Under the pieces are notes generated by a model that was not told the DNA's origin, searched no databases, and worked only from the letters and a program-made list of their open reading frames with translations. From positions 3,224,001 through 3,288,000 of the forward strand of contig NZ_CP043626.1 in assembly GCF_008807415.1 (NCBI RefSeq): DNA of 64,000 bases, written 5' to 3'. Made by a program: the position numbers and the translations under genes. The stretch is from Pseudomonas denitrificans (nom. rej.) (lineage in GTDB: Bacteria; Pseudomonadota; Gammaproteobacteria; Pseudomonadales; Pseudomonadaceae). Below, one piece after another: positions 48,202 to 56,776 of the stretch (its first letter is position 1; each line of letters starts with the position of its first letter).

Positions 48202-50481
48202 TTACTGCTCGCGCAGCTCCATCACCTTCAACTCCGGATCGGCCTTGATCTGCTCATCGGTGAATGGCAACTCCGGCCACTGCTGCCGGGCGAACAGTTC
48301 GGTCTGGTCACGGTGATGCGGCGAGCCGAGTTCGCTGGACTGCGAAAACGCCAGCAGCCCGCGTGCCTTCGGGCCATCGGCGGTGAAGTCCACCAGCTGG
48401 ATGTAGCTGCTGCCGCTGAGCACGCGGTAATGGTCGCCCTGCCACTCCGAGGTGATGGCGTTGTACACGCCCTCGTTGCCGGTGCCACCGGGGATGCCCA
48501 GCGGGTTGGCGACATCGCCAGTCAGTTGCAGCTCGCCCCACTTCTCGTCCGCGCGGATGCGGCGGCCATCGATCTCCTGCGCGGCGGCGACCAGCGCCTG
48601 CTGCACCTGCTGGCGTACCTCCGGCTTGTCCAGGGCAATGCCCGAGGGCGTGGCCAGCGGCAGCTTGGGATCGAAGGGCAGGCGCCAGCCGCCGTCGATC
48701 TTCAGGAAGCGCGCGACGAAGGCCTGGAAGTAGGCGAAGCCCGGATTGCTGTCGAGGTTGACGTGGCGATCCCACGAACCCAGCGCGGCACAGGCCGCCT
48801 CGGTGCCCGCCGGGGCCGGTTTGCACAGTTGCAGCAGGTCGTCGAGGAGCATGTCGGCCACATAGACGCGGTTGTCGGTGACCATCTTCTGCAGGTCGTC
48901 CGGGCCGATCTTGCCGTCGCCCTTCAGCCGGTCGAGGGCAAAGCGCGCGCGGGCGCTGACCGGGACCGAGTCGCGGCTCACCAGCGGCGAGAAGCCGGTC
49001 AGCGGCTGCGCGGGGTTGCTCATCCAGGCGCTGTCATTGGAGTTCTGCACGAAGTCCTCGCGCTCCAGCGCCGGCATCTGCTCCGGCGGCGTCAGCCCGG
49101 CATGACGGGTGCCCGGCGCGCTCGACCAGTTGCAGGCGCGACGCCCGCCCTGCAGCACCGGCAGGCCCTGCTTCTGGTACTCGGCGATGGCGCAGTCGGC
49201 CAGTTGCTGCTGGCTCAGGTGCGGCACCACCGACTGGTTGAGGTAGAGCACCTTGCCCTCGGCGTTGGTCGCCAGGGTGTTGACCCAGGGAATGCCCTGC
49301 AAGTGCTCGATGCTGTCACGCAGCTCATCCAGGCTGCGCGCGTGATCGATGGCGTACCACTGCTGCAGCACGCGGTCGTTGCCCAGGTTGGCGTCGCGCA
49401 CGGCAAACGCTTCGCTGGCGTTCCAGGGGAACTTGCCGGGCACGCTGAGCAGCGGGCCGTACTCGGATTCGTACAGCGTATGGCTGCGCGTGCCGACGCG
49501 GCCGTTGGGCTCCAGCACGCGAACGCGCAGGGTGACTTCCTTCAGCGGCCGCGACTGTCCATCGACGCGATAGCTGTGCGGGTCCTGCGGATCGAGGTCG
49601 AGGCGGTACAGGGTGAAGTGGCTGGAGGTGTCCACTGTGTGGCTCCAGGCCACGTCCCTGCTGAAGCCGATGTTCACCAGCGGCATGCCCGGCAGGGAGG
49701 CGCCCATCACGTCGAGCTGGCCGGGAATGGTCAGGTGCATCTGGTAGAAGCGCAGCGCGCCGAACCAGGGGAAGTGCGGGTTGGCCAGCAGCAGGCCGTT
49801 GCCGTCTGCCGAGCGCTCGCTGCCCACGGCGACGGCGTTGCTGCCGTGGTCCCGGTGGAAGTTTTCGCGACGCTGCATCGCCGCCAGCACCTCGCTGTCA
49901 CTGACTACCGAAGTACTCGCCTGCCCCGGCGGCGTGGCCGCCATCATCGCCTCGGCGAACTGCCCGGCGCCGGCCTGCACCAGCAGGCGGCGGGTCAGGC
50001 GCAGCAGGTCGTCGGCCTCCAGCGGGCGCAGCCAGGCCTTGCCCGCGCACTGCGTGCCGGCGGCCTGGGTGTCCCACAGCCAGCGGTTGTAGCCGGCGGC
50101 GTAGCCATCGAGGAGGTCACGGATCGGCTGCGGCTGGGCGCTGCGCAGGCGGCGCAGGGATTCGTTGTCGTTGAGCCAGGTGTAGAAGAAGTCCGAGGGC
50201 AGGTTGCCGACGCCGGCAGAAGTCTTGCCGTCCTCGCCGAAGTAGCGCGAACGCTCGCCCCGCGCGGTGAGCACTTCTTCTGCGAGCAGGCAGGCGTTGT
50301 CGCGGGCATAGGCGTAGCCGATGCCGTAGCCCAGTCCCAGTTCGTCCCTGGCCTGGATGTGCGGGATGCCGTAGCGGGTCCAGCGGATCTGCGCCTCGAG
50401 TTCGGCGCCATAGGCCAGCGCGGGCAGTCCGGTAGCCAGGAGGCTGCCGGCCACGGCGGCCAGTCGGAAGGTCTTGCTCAT
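48202..50481 (-). CDS. pvdQ: PvdQ-type acylase (Ntn hydrolase; acyl-homoserine lactone / pyoverdine precursor acylase)
   Basis: The 759-residue precursor has a Sec signal (about residues 1-26) and the Ntn-hydrolase self-cleavage site DHG|SNAVAVG, which makes Ser214 the nucleophile of the beta chain, as in PvdQ. Following blocks (LLLANPHFPWFGALRFYQMHLTIPG, NIGFSRDVAWSHTVDTS, FVQNSNDSAW) strongly resemble P. aeruginosa PvdQ. PvdQ removes the fatty acid from the pyoverdine precursor in the periplasm and can hydrolyse long-chain AHLs. No other pyoverdine gene is in this window. GAGGG precedes the ATG at 50481. See also the possible PvdS box upstream. Confidence 0.9.
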   Translation of the reverse strand: MSKTFRLAAVAGSLLATGLPALAYGAELEAQIRWTRYGIPHIQARDELGLGYGIGYAYARDNACLLAEEVLTARGERSRYFGEDGKTSAGVGNLPSDFFYTWLNDNESLRRLRSAQPQPIRDLLDGYAAGYNRWLWDTQAAGTQCAGKAWLRPLEADDLLRLTRRLLVQAGAGQFAEAMMAATPPGQASTSVVSDSEVLAAMQRRENFHRDHGSNAVAVGSERSADGNGLLLANPHFPWFGALRFYQMHLTIPGQLDVMGASLPGMPLVNIGFSRDVAWSHTVDTSSHFTLYRLDLDPQDPHSYRVDGQSRPLKEVTLRVRVLEPNGRVGTRSHTLYESEYGPLLSVPGKFPWNASEAFAVRDANLGNDRVLQQWYAIDHARSLDELRDSIEHLQGIPWVNTLATNAEGKVLYLNQSVVPHLSQQQLADCAIAEYQKQGLPVLQGGRRACNWSSAPGTRHAGLTPPEQMPALEREDFVQNSNDSAWMSNPAQPLTGFSPLVSRDSVPVSARARFALDRLKGDGKIGPDDLQKMVTDNRVYVADMLLDDLLQLCKPAPAGTEAACAALGSWDRHVNLDSNPGFAYFQAFVARFLKIDGGWRLPFDPKLPLATPSGIALDKPEVRQQVQQALVAAAQEIDGRRIRADEKWGELQLTGDVANPLGIPGGTGNEGVYNAITSEWQGDHYRVLSGSSYIQLVDFTADGPKARGLLAFSQSSELGSPHHRDQTELFARQQWPELPFTDEQIKADPELKVMELREQ

Positions 50482-50576
50482 TGATTCCCTCAATGCTCGG
50501 ATGACGGCCGGATGCCCGGCCAGGGGCACGCGGCCGCGCCGCTCGCGCGGTGCCGGTGCAAGGAGTGGATGGCGGC

Positions 50577-50657
50577 TCAAGCCCGCCAATGCAGTGCGCT
50601 AAAGGTCATCGCGCCGAGCCTTCCGAGGCACGCGCGCAGGCAGGTTGCACAGGACAT
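50577..50657 (-). CDS. Possible 26-residue Cys-containing small protein upstream of pvdQ
   Basis: An ATG at 50657 with a strong ribosome site (AAAGGAG, 5-6 bases upstream) begins a 26-codon frame (MSCATCLRACLG...) ending in TGA 95 bases before pvdQ. Three cysteines cluster in the first nine residues. No homologue comes to mind. It may be a real small protein, a leader peptide, or a chance frame. Confidence 0.35.
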   Translation of the reverse strand: MSCATCLRACLGRLGAMTFSALHWRA

Positions 50658-50826
50658 GGATTCTCCTTTTCTTGTTGGACGCCTCACGAAAAATGACGAT
50701 GCGCCTCTTGAGGGCAACGGATGGGAAGCACGCGAAATTAGCCCGCGACCGATGGCAATCGGCCACACCAGAAGGCTCTATCTCGCGGCTTTCGCCCGTT
50801 GCAGAGGCATCGCGGGCGGTTCGACT
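50658..50826 (-). promoter_or_regulatory. Intergenic region with candidate PvdS (IS) box
   Basis: This gap lies between the AraC gene and the small frame before pvdQ. On the minus strand TAATT-N16-CGT at 50717-50740 resembles the PvdS iron-starvation box TAAAT-N16/17-CGT with one mismatch, which would fit pvdQ regulation. The match is short and could be chance. Confidence 0.35.
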
Positions 50827-51858
50827 TCAGTGCGCAGGGAGGGTTCCGGACTGACGTTTCCAACGACCGGGCGACTGCCCCGTCCAGCGCTGGAAGGCGC
50901 GGGAAAAACTCGCCGCCTCGGCATAGCCCAGGCACTGGGCGATGCCCTGCAGGTCCATCCGCGATTCGCGCAGCAGGCGTTCGGCGAGGCGCTGCTTGAT
51001 GCCGTCGTTCAGCCCCTGCAGGTTTTGCCCTTCCTCGGCCAAACGCCGTTGCAGCGTGCGTTCGGAAAGGCCCATGCGTTCGGCCACCGCCGCCGCGCCG
51101 AGCAGGCTGGCGGAGTCGCGCAGCAGCAGTTGCTGCACCTGCCGCGCGGTGGGTGTGGCGGCCAGGGTCAGCGCCAGTTCGCCACACAGGCGCTCGCAGA
51201 GTTGCTCACCGCTGTCGCGCGCGCTGATCTGCGCCTGCGGTAACGGCGCCTGCAGGTCCTCCAGGGCGAAGAGCATGGCGTTGCGTGGCGCCGCGAACAC
51301 CGGCTCGATGCCGAAGGTCTCGCGGAACGCGCTGGCATCGCCCGGCGCCGGGCAGCGCAGTTCAATCACCAGGGGTTGCAGCGGCCGCTGCAGCAGTTCG
51401 CCGGACAGTTGCCAGCAACCGGCGATGCCGCGTTCCACCACGAAAGCACGGGCATCCTCGGGCAGCACGCGGTCATCGAACACCAGCCACAATCCCCGCG
51501 CCTCCACTTCGCTACTTACCGGGCAGAGCGTCAGCGCCAGGCTCTGGAAGCGCCCGAAAGTCTCGAAGGCTTCCTGCAACGTGCGGCTGGCGAGCATGGT
51601 GAAGCCCAGCAGGCCCAGCGAGGTGAGGTGGTAGCGCCGCCCGGTCGCCAACCCCAGGCCGGGCCGGTCGATGTGCTGCAACAGGTTGCGGATCACCGCC
51701 AGTTCCTGCCAGGCCTGGATACGGCCGGCGCGCGCCTGCAGGTCGGCCAGCGAGATCGCGCTGCCCACCAGGCAATCGTCCGCGCCCAGACCCTCGTCGC
51801 GGGCGCTGTCGAGCAGGTAACGCACTCCGGTGATCTCGCGGGTCTGGCGCCAGTCCAT
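50827..51858 (-). CDS. AraC-family regulator with arabinose-binding-like N-terminal domain
   Basis: The 343-residue protein has an N-terminal Arabinose_bd (PF12625-like) domain (about residues 20-210; LGLATGRRYHLTSLGLLGFTMLASRTLQEAFE) and a C-terminal AraC HTH (about 240-335; VAERMGLSERTLQRRLAEEG and ECLGYAEAASFSRAFQRWTGQSPGRWK-type ending). This subclass includes OruR- and VqsM-like regulators. It is divergent from the TauD-like dioxygenase with 128 bases between starts, so that gene is the likely target. AGGAG precedes ATG 51858. Confidence 0.87.
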   Translation of the reverse strand: MDWRQTREITGVRYLLDSARDEGLGADDCLVGSAISLADLQARAGRIQAWQELAVIRNLLQHIDRPGLGLATGRRYHLTSLGLLGFTMLASRTLQEAFETFGRFQSLALTLCPVSSEVEARGLWLVFDDRVLPEDARAFVVERGIAGCWQLSGELLQRPLQPLVIELRCPAPGDASAFRETFGIEPVFAAPRNAMLFALEDLQAPLPQAQISARDSGEQLCERLCGELALTLAATPTARQVQQLLLRDSASLLGAAAVAERMGLSERTLQRRLAEEGQNLQGLNDGIKQRLAERLLRESRMDLQGIAQCLGYAEAASFSRAFQRWTGQSPGRWKRQSGTLPAH

Positions 51859-51986
51859 CGCGGGCTCCTGTGGCGGCAAAGTACGCCGTGGCGGGAATCA
51901 TCATTTTTTGGCGGACTTCATCATGGAAGAAAGCGCCAGCGCTGGCCATGCTGGAAATGCCAATAACACTCACAAGAGGCTTCCCC

Positions 51987-52880
51987 ATGTTCGAGTTCTT
52001 CTACGCGCTGCCGAGCCAGAACCGCGCGGCCGACTACCGCCACTTCCGCATCGTCCCCGCCACCGGCGCGATCGGCGCGGACGTCAGCGACCTCGACCTC
52101 ACCACCCTGGGCGAGGAAGGCTACACCGAGCTGCGCCAGGCGCTGCTGGCGCACAAGGTGCTGTTCATCCGCGGGCAGAACCTCAGCGTGGAGAACCTCG
52201 AAGCCGTGACCCTGCGCTTCGGCGAGTTCGGCCGCGAGCCCTATGTGGTCGGCATGGACGATCATCCGCACGTGGTGCGGGTGGTGAAGGAAGCCAACGA
52301 GAAGACCCCCGTGGTGTTCGGCGGTGCCTGGCACAGCGACTGGTCCTTCCAGGAGCGCCCGCCGGCGTTCACCCTGCTCTACGGCCACGACATCCCGCCG
52401 TTTGGCGGCGACACCCTCTACGCCAACCTGGCGCTGGCCTACGAATGGCTGTCGCCGAAACTGCGCGCGCAGCTGGAAACCCTCGACGCCATCCACAGCC
52501 CCGAGCGCGCCTACGGTGCCGAGGCCAAGCACAACGACCTGATGGAAAACATGGCGGTGCGCTATGGCAGCCACGAGGGCGAGGTGCGCTCGCATCCGCT
52601 GGTGACCCGGCACCCGGAGACCGGCAAGAAGATCCTCTACATCAACCCAGCCTACACCAGCGGCATCAAGGGCATGCGCCCGGCGGAGTCGCAGCCGCTG
52701 CTGGACTACCTGTTCAGCATCGCCACGCAGCCGGCGTTCACCTGCCGCATGCGCTGGAGCGCGGGCACCCTGGCGATCTGGGACAACCGCAGCACCTGGC
52801 ATTATCCGGTGTCGGACTACCACGGCATGCGCCGGGAGATGTACCGCACGACTGTGGTGGGCGAAGTGCCCAGCCGCTGA
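51987..52880 (+). CDS. TauD/TfdA-family Fe(II)/2-oxoglutarate dioxygenase
   Basis: The 297-residue enzyme shows the non-haem iron facial triad: His116 and Asp118 (WHSDWSF) and distal His272 (STWHYPVSDY), with the 2-oxoglutarate-binding arginine in the RREMYR stretch and a G-G-D-T-L loop (PPFGGDTLYANLA). Family members open taurine, alkylsulfonates, phenoxyacetates or similar compounds. No sulfonate transport genes are adjacent, so taurine as substrate is not supported. AAGAGG precedes the ATG. The divergent AraC gene is the likely regulator. Confidence 0.88.
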   Translation: MFEFFYALPSQNRAADYRHFRIVPATGAIGADVSDLDLTTLGEEGYTELRQALLAHKVLFIRGQNLSVENLEAVTLRFGEFGREPYVVGMDDHPHVVRVVKEANEKTPVVFGGAWHSDWSFQERPPAFTLLYGHDIPPFGGDTLYANLALAYEWLSPKLRAQLETLDAIHSPERAYGAEAKHNDLMENMAVRYGSHEGEVRSHPLVTRHPETGKKILYINPAYTSGIKGMRPAESQPLLDYLFSIATQPAFTCRMRWSAGTLAIWDNRSTWHYPVSDYHGMRREMYRTTVVGEVPSR

Positions 52881-52894
52881 ACACGCAGTGTGAT

Positions 52895-52972
52895 CGTAGG
52901 GCGCATAACCTGGAACAGGTTATCCGGCAGATGCGGTGCGGCGGATAACGCTGGCGCGTTACTCGCCCTACG
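52895..52972. repeat. REP-type element (CGTAGGGCG.. / ..CGCCCTACG)
   Basis: A 78-base element with inverted ends CGTAGGGCG and CGCCCTACG and internal GGTTATCC / GGATAAC arms fills the 123-base gap between convergent dioxygenase and LysR genes. It is a separate family from the other REPs in the window. Confidence 0.7.
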
Positions 52973-53003
52973 AAGCCACGCCTACAGGGTGCTCAGCCGG
53001 CAG

Positions 53004-53906
53004 CTACAGCTCCGCGCCAAACCGCTGCGCATGCTCGCGCAACATGCCGCGCAGCAATTGCGCGGCGGGAGAAAGGTAGGCGCCCTCGCGCACCGCCAGG
53101 CCGATGGTCCGCGTCAGCGTCGTCTCGGCCAGTTCCACCTCGCGCAGTTGGTCCATGCCATGCCCACCGGCCAGCGCCTCGCGGGCGATGAAGCTGAGCA
53201 GGCGGGTACGGGCGATCAGGTTGGGCAGCATGGGAATCGCGTTGGTCTCGATCTGCACCTGCGGCATGGGCAACTGGTGGGCCTGGAAAGTGGAATCCAT
53301 CCAGCGCCGCGACGACACGCCGGTGGCCGGCAACACCCAGCGATACCGACACAGGTCGGCCATGGCGACGGGGCCGTCGAAGATCGGATGGTCACGGCTG
53401 GCGACCACCACCACCTGATCCTGCAACAGCGGCTCGCTGCTCAGCTGCGGGTCGTCGACGATCCGCGAGCAGATCGCCATGTCCAGCCGCCCGCTGCGCA
53501 GCGCCTCGCGCAGCACGTCGTCCTGGCCCAATACCAGGCTCATGGTGACGTCCGGCGCCCGCGCCAACAGGTCCTCGGTCAAGCGTGGCAAAAGGTACTC
53601 GGCCATGGTCGCGGCGCAGCCGAGGCGGATATTGCCCACCACGCCACTGGCGAAATCGCGCACCTCGCGGCGGGTTTCCTCGATGTCCTGACGCAACTGC
53701 CGGGCGCGTTGCAGCATGAGTTCGCCGGCTGGCGTCAGGCGGATGCGGCGGCCGTCGCGCTGGAACAACCGCGCGCCGAGGGACTCTTCCAGGCGCTGGA
53801 TGCTCTTGGTCAGCGCCGGCTGGCTGCGCCCCAGGCGCTCGGCGGCGCGACCCAGGTGGCCGAGTTCGGCAATGGTTTCGAAGTAGGCGAGATCGCGCAG
53901 GTCCAT
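53004..53906 (-). CDS. LysR-family transcriptional regulator
   Basis: A 300-residue LysR protein: N-terminal winged HTH (MDLRDLAYFETIAELGHLGRAAERLGRSQPALTKSIQRLEESLG) and a C-terminal substrate-binding domain (about 90-295). It diverges from the AbrB-type membrane protein gene with 106 bases between start codons, so that transporter is its expected target. ATG at 53906 is preferred to a TTG three codons upstream. Confidence 0.9.
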   Translation of the reverse strand: MDLRDLAYFETIAELGHLGRAAERLGRSQPALTKSIQRLEESLGARLFQRDGRRIRLTPAGELMLQRARQLRQDIEETRREVRDFASGVVGNIRLGCAATMAEYLLPRLTEDLLARAPDVTMSLVLGQDDVLREALRSGRLDMAICSRIVDDPQLSSEPLLQDQVVVVASRDHPIFDGPVAMADLCRYRWVLPATGVSSRRWMDSTFQAHQLPMPQVQIETNAIPMLPNLIARTRLLSFIAREALAGGHGMDQLREVELAETTLTRTIGLAVREGAYLSPAAQLLRGMLREHAQRFGAEL

Positions 53907-54012
53907 GGCGGCCAACCGATAAATTTCAGGAATGGATTCATGACTATTAGAAAATAGACTTGATCGATTCCGCTACCGATAATTCCGACGTCTTCCCCGC
54001 CCGGAGCCGTCC

Positions 54013-55083
54013 GTGTCCAGCCGCCCTGCCCTGCCCGTCGCCCGTATCCCCGTCAGTCTGCAATGGCTGGCCCTGGCGCTCGGAGCCGGAGGCGCCGGGC
54101 AACTGCTGACCTGGCTCGGCATCCCCGCCGCCTTGTTTCTCGGCCCCATGCTGGTGGCCATCGCCTTTGGCGTCAGCGGTGCGGAAATCCGCCTGCCGCG
54201 CCAGGCCTTCCGCCTGAGCCAGGGCTGTATCGGCCTGCTGGTCGCCCACGCCATGAGCTGGTCGGTGCTGCAGGCGATGGTCGCTTCCTGGCCGCTGATG
54301 CTCAGCGCCACCTTGCTCACCCTGCTGCTCTCGGCCGTGGTCAGCTACGCCATGGTGCGCTTCGGCGGCATCCCCGGCAGCACCGCCGCCTGGGGCACCG
54401 CGCCGGGCGGCGCGGCGGCCATGGTGTCGATGGCCGAAGCCAACGGCGCCGACCCGCGCGTGGTCGCCACCATGCAGTACGTGCGGGTGGTCTGCGTGGT
54501 CATGGCCGGAGCCCTGGTCGGTCGCCTGCTGGGCATCGAAGGCGGTGGCTCGGCAGCGCACAGCACGCCGATCGTCGACACCGCCACCCTGCCCGACCTG
54601 ATCAACTGCCTGCTGCTGATCTTCGTCTGCACCACCGCCGGCGCCAGGCTGCCAGCCGGCCCGCTGCTGGTGCCGCTGGTGGCCGGCGCCGTGCTGCAGC
54701 TCACCGGCGTGCTGCACATCACCCTGCCGCACTGGTTGCTGGCCACAGCCTACGGGGTGATCGGCTGCTACATCGGCCTGCGCTTCGACCGCGAAAGCCT
54801 CGCCTACGTCGGCCGCCACCTGCCGGCCATGCTGGTCAGCGCACTGGCCCTGATCGCCAGCTGCGCGCTGTTCGCCTGGATGCTGGCGGCCATCACCGGG
54901 ATGGACTTCCTCTCCCTCTATCTCGCCACCAGCCCCGGTGGCCTGGACGCCATGGCGATCATCGCGGTGGACACCCACTCCGACGTCGGCCTGGTGCTGG
55001 CGATGCAGACGCTGCGGCTGTTCGTGGTGCTGTTCACCGGGGTATCCGTCGCACGGACAGTGATCCGCCTGAGCCGCGCCTGA
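54013..55083 (+). CDS. AbrB-family membrane protein (AbrB duplication; putative ammonia monooxygenase family)
   Basis: The 356-residue protein has about ten transmembrane segments in two similar halves, with repeated glycine-rich loops (GGIPGSTAAWGTAPGGAAAMVSMAEANGADPRVVATMQYVRV and TSPGGLDAMAIIAVDTHSDVGLVLAMQTLRL). These match the AbrB/YgbN-like family, once misnamed ammonia monooxygenase, whose function is unclear but is likely transport. It starts at GTG 54013 with CGGAG upstream. The divergent LysR gene probably controls it. Confidence 0.85.
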   Translation: MSSRPALPVARIPVSLQWLALALGAGGAGQLLTWLGIPAALFLGPMLVAIAFGVSGAEIRLPRQAFRLSQGCIGLLVAHAMSWSVLQAMVASWPLMLSATLLTLLLSAVVSYAMVRFGGIPGSTAAWGTAPGGAAAMVSMAEANGADPRVVATMQYVRVVCVVMAGALVGRLLGIEGGGSAAHSTPIVDTATLPDLINCLLLIFVCTTAGARLPAGPLLVPLVAGAVLQLTGVLHITLPHWLLATAYGVIGCYIGLRFDRESLAYVGRHLPAMLVSALALIASCALFAWMLAAITGMDFLSLYLATSPGGLDAMAIIAVDTHSDVGLVLAMQTLRLFVVLFTGVSVARTVIRLSRA

Positions 55084-55107
55084 CAGCCCCTCGGCTTGGC
55101 GCTAACC

Positions 55108-55190
55108 CGTAGGATGGGTGGAGCCCAGGCGATACCCATGCTGACGGTGCCGGGAGTGATGGGTATCGCTTCGCTCCACGCCATCCTACG
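55108..55190. repeat. REP/BIME element, left copy flanking the permuted oxidase
   Basis: This 83-base element with inverted ends GTAGGATGGGTGGAGC and GCTCCACGCCATCCTAC differs by one base (an extra G in the spacer) from the copy at 56655-56736, in the same orientation. Between 55191 and 55345 I see no gene. Confidence 0.88.
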
Positions 55191-55345
55191 TTGGTGTTTC
55201 GCTGCCGCGTCGGCAGAGACTGAGACCCTGCTCGTGGCAAGGCGAAAACCAGTACAGATCGCCGGGCGGATTGCCCATGTCTGCCTCTTGCAGTGATTAC
55301 CGCCAGACTTCTAAGGTCGTCGCTCTTTCACCGAGCGAGCACGAT

Positions 55346-56584
55346 ATGGACAGCCTTCGCCACCGCCCCACCGCCTTCCACGTCACCCACTGGAGCGACG
55401 ATCCGTTCAGCCGTGGCGCCTACAGCACCCTGCTGCCCGGTGCGACGCCGGAGCATCGGCGCCGGTTGGGCGAAGTGCTGGGCGGCAAGCTGGTGCTGGC
55501 CGGCGAGGCCTGCAATCCCGTCGCGCCGGCAATGACCCATGGCGCCTGGAACGACGGCCTGCGCGCGGCCGAAGCGGCCATCGAAAGTGGCGCCCGCCGG
55601 GTACTGGTGATCGGCGCTGGCTTCGCCGGGATTGCCGCCGCACGACGACTGCGCGAAGCCGGGATCGACTGCGTGGTGCTGGAAGCCCGCGAGCGCATCG
55701 GCGGCCGCGTCCACAGCATTTCCCTCGGGCCGGTACGAGTGGACGAAGGCGCCGCCTGGCTGCAGCACTTCGACGACAACCCGCTGGCCGCCCACGCCCA
55801 GCATCTCGGCCTGCCGTTGCGGGACACCGATTTCGGGCAGCCTCTGGCCGCAGCCGCGGATGGCCCGGTGCCCGATATCGATGCGGCCTGGGAAGCCCTG
55901 CGCGCCGGGATCGACCGCAGCCTGCCACTGGCGGATGGTGTCGCGCGCTACCTCGAAGAACGCGACGAGCCGACCCGCCGCGCCACTCGTTTCGCCCTGG
56001 ACGCCAACCTGATCCTGGAGGCCTGCCTGCCGCTCGAATCGCTGGCGGTCGATGCCCTCGACGAAGAAGGCGTCGGCGCCGGCGACCGCTTCCTGCCGCA
56101 GGGTTATTCACAGCTGGCCGCGCATCTCGCCGAAGGGCTGGATATCCGCCTGAACCAGCCGGTGACCGCCATCGACTGGTCTGGCGAGCAGGTGCGGGCG
56201 GGTGGCGAAATCGTCGATTTCTGCGTCTGCTCCGTCCCTGTCGGTGTATTGCGCGATATCCGCTTCACCCCGCCCCTGCCGGCGGCCCAGCAGGACGCGC
56301 TGGCGCACCTGGGCATGGGGCAACTGGAAAAGGTCGTGCTGCAGTTCGACGAGCGCTGGTGGCCGGTGTCGCCCTCGGGTTACCTGCGCTGGTACGACAC
56401 GCCAGCCAGCTTCGGCGAGTGGCTGGATCTCACCGAAGCCGTGGGCACGCCGACCGTTGCCGGGCTGATCGCGGCGGATGCGCTGGAGCGGGTGTTTGCC
56501 GGGCGCACGGACCAGGAGATTGCGCTCGCGGCCTGCGACGCCCTTCAATCGTGGGCAGATGCAGTGCGGAGCGCGCAGTTGTAA
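55346..56584 (+). CDS. FAD-dependent amine oxidase-like protein with circularly permuted motif order
   Basis: The 412-residue protein has all parts of a flavin monoamine oxidase but in swapped order. Residues 15-75 carry the motifs that normally end these enzymes (HWSDDPFSRGAYSTLLPG, then LVLAGEACNPVAPAMTHGAWNDGLRAAEAA). Only then comes the N-terminal FAD Rossmann motif VLVIGAGFAGIAAARRL (G90, G92, G95), Glu113 (ribose) and ARERIGGRV. The chain ends with the segment that usually precedes W-x-DP (GLIAADALERVFAGRTDQEIALAACDALQSW). It seems intact and under coding constraint. ATG at 55346 is chosen as the last before the first motif; earlier in-frame ATGs exist. Substrate unknown. Confidence 0.82.
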   Translation: MDSLRHRPTAFHVTHWSDDPFSRGAYSTLLPGATPEHRRRLGEVLGGKLVLAGEACNPVAPAMTHGAWNDGLRAAEAAIESGARRVLVIGAGFAGIAAARRLREAGIDCVVLEARERIGGRVHSISLGPVRVDEGAAWLQHFDDNPLAAHAQHLGLPLRDTDFGQPLAAAADGPVPDIDAAWEALRAGIDRSLPLADGVARYLEERDEPTRRATRFALDANLILEACLPLESLAVDALDEEGVGAGDRFLPQGYSQLAAHLAEGLDIRLNQPVTAIDWSGEQVRAGGEIVDFCVCSVPVGVLRDIRFTPPLPAAQQDALAHLGMGQLEKVVLQFDERWWPVSPSGYLRWYDTPASFGEWLDLTEAVGTPTVAGLIAADALERVFAGRTDQEIALAACDALQSWADAVRSAQL

Positions 56585-56736
56585 GAGCGCGCCATGCGCG
56601 CGATCGCGGGCATGGCCTGCTCCTACAGATTGGTGCTGAACTGTGCCGCAAAAACGTAGGATGGGTGGAGCCCAGGCGATACCCATGCTGACGGTGCCGG
56701 AGTGATGGGTATCGCTTCGCTCCACGCCATCCTACG
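56581..56736. repeat. Two adjacent REP elements, right side of the permuted oxidase
   Basis: A GTAAGAGCGCGCC..GGCCTGCTCCTAC unit at 56581-56628 overlaps the oxidase stop. A GTAGGATGGGTGGAGC element follows at 56655-56736 and is almost identical to the copy at 55108-55190. Confidence 0.88.
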
Positions 56737-56776
56737 CATACGTCCATGGCAGGTACGGAGCCTGTCCGCGAATCCG

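Noticed and set aside
47926..50484. Plus-strand 852-codon frame opposite pvdQ
   Set aside because: Mirror of the acylase gene's codon bias with no recognisable domain.
51987..52880. Calling the dioxygenase taurine-specific TauD
   Set aside because: The iron and oxoglutarate residues fit the broad family, but no tauABC or sulfonate genes are nearby to support taurine as substrate.
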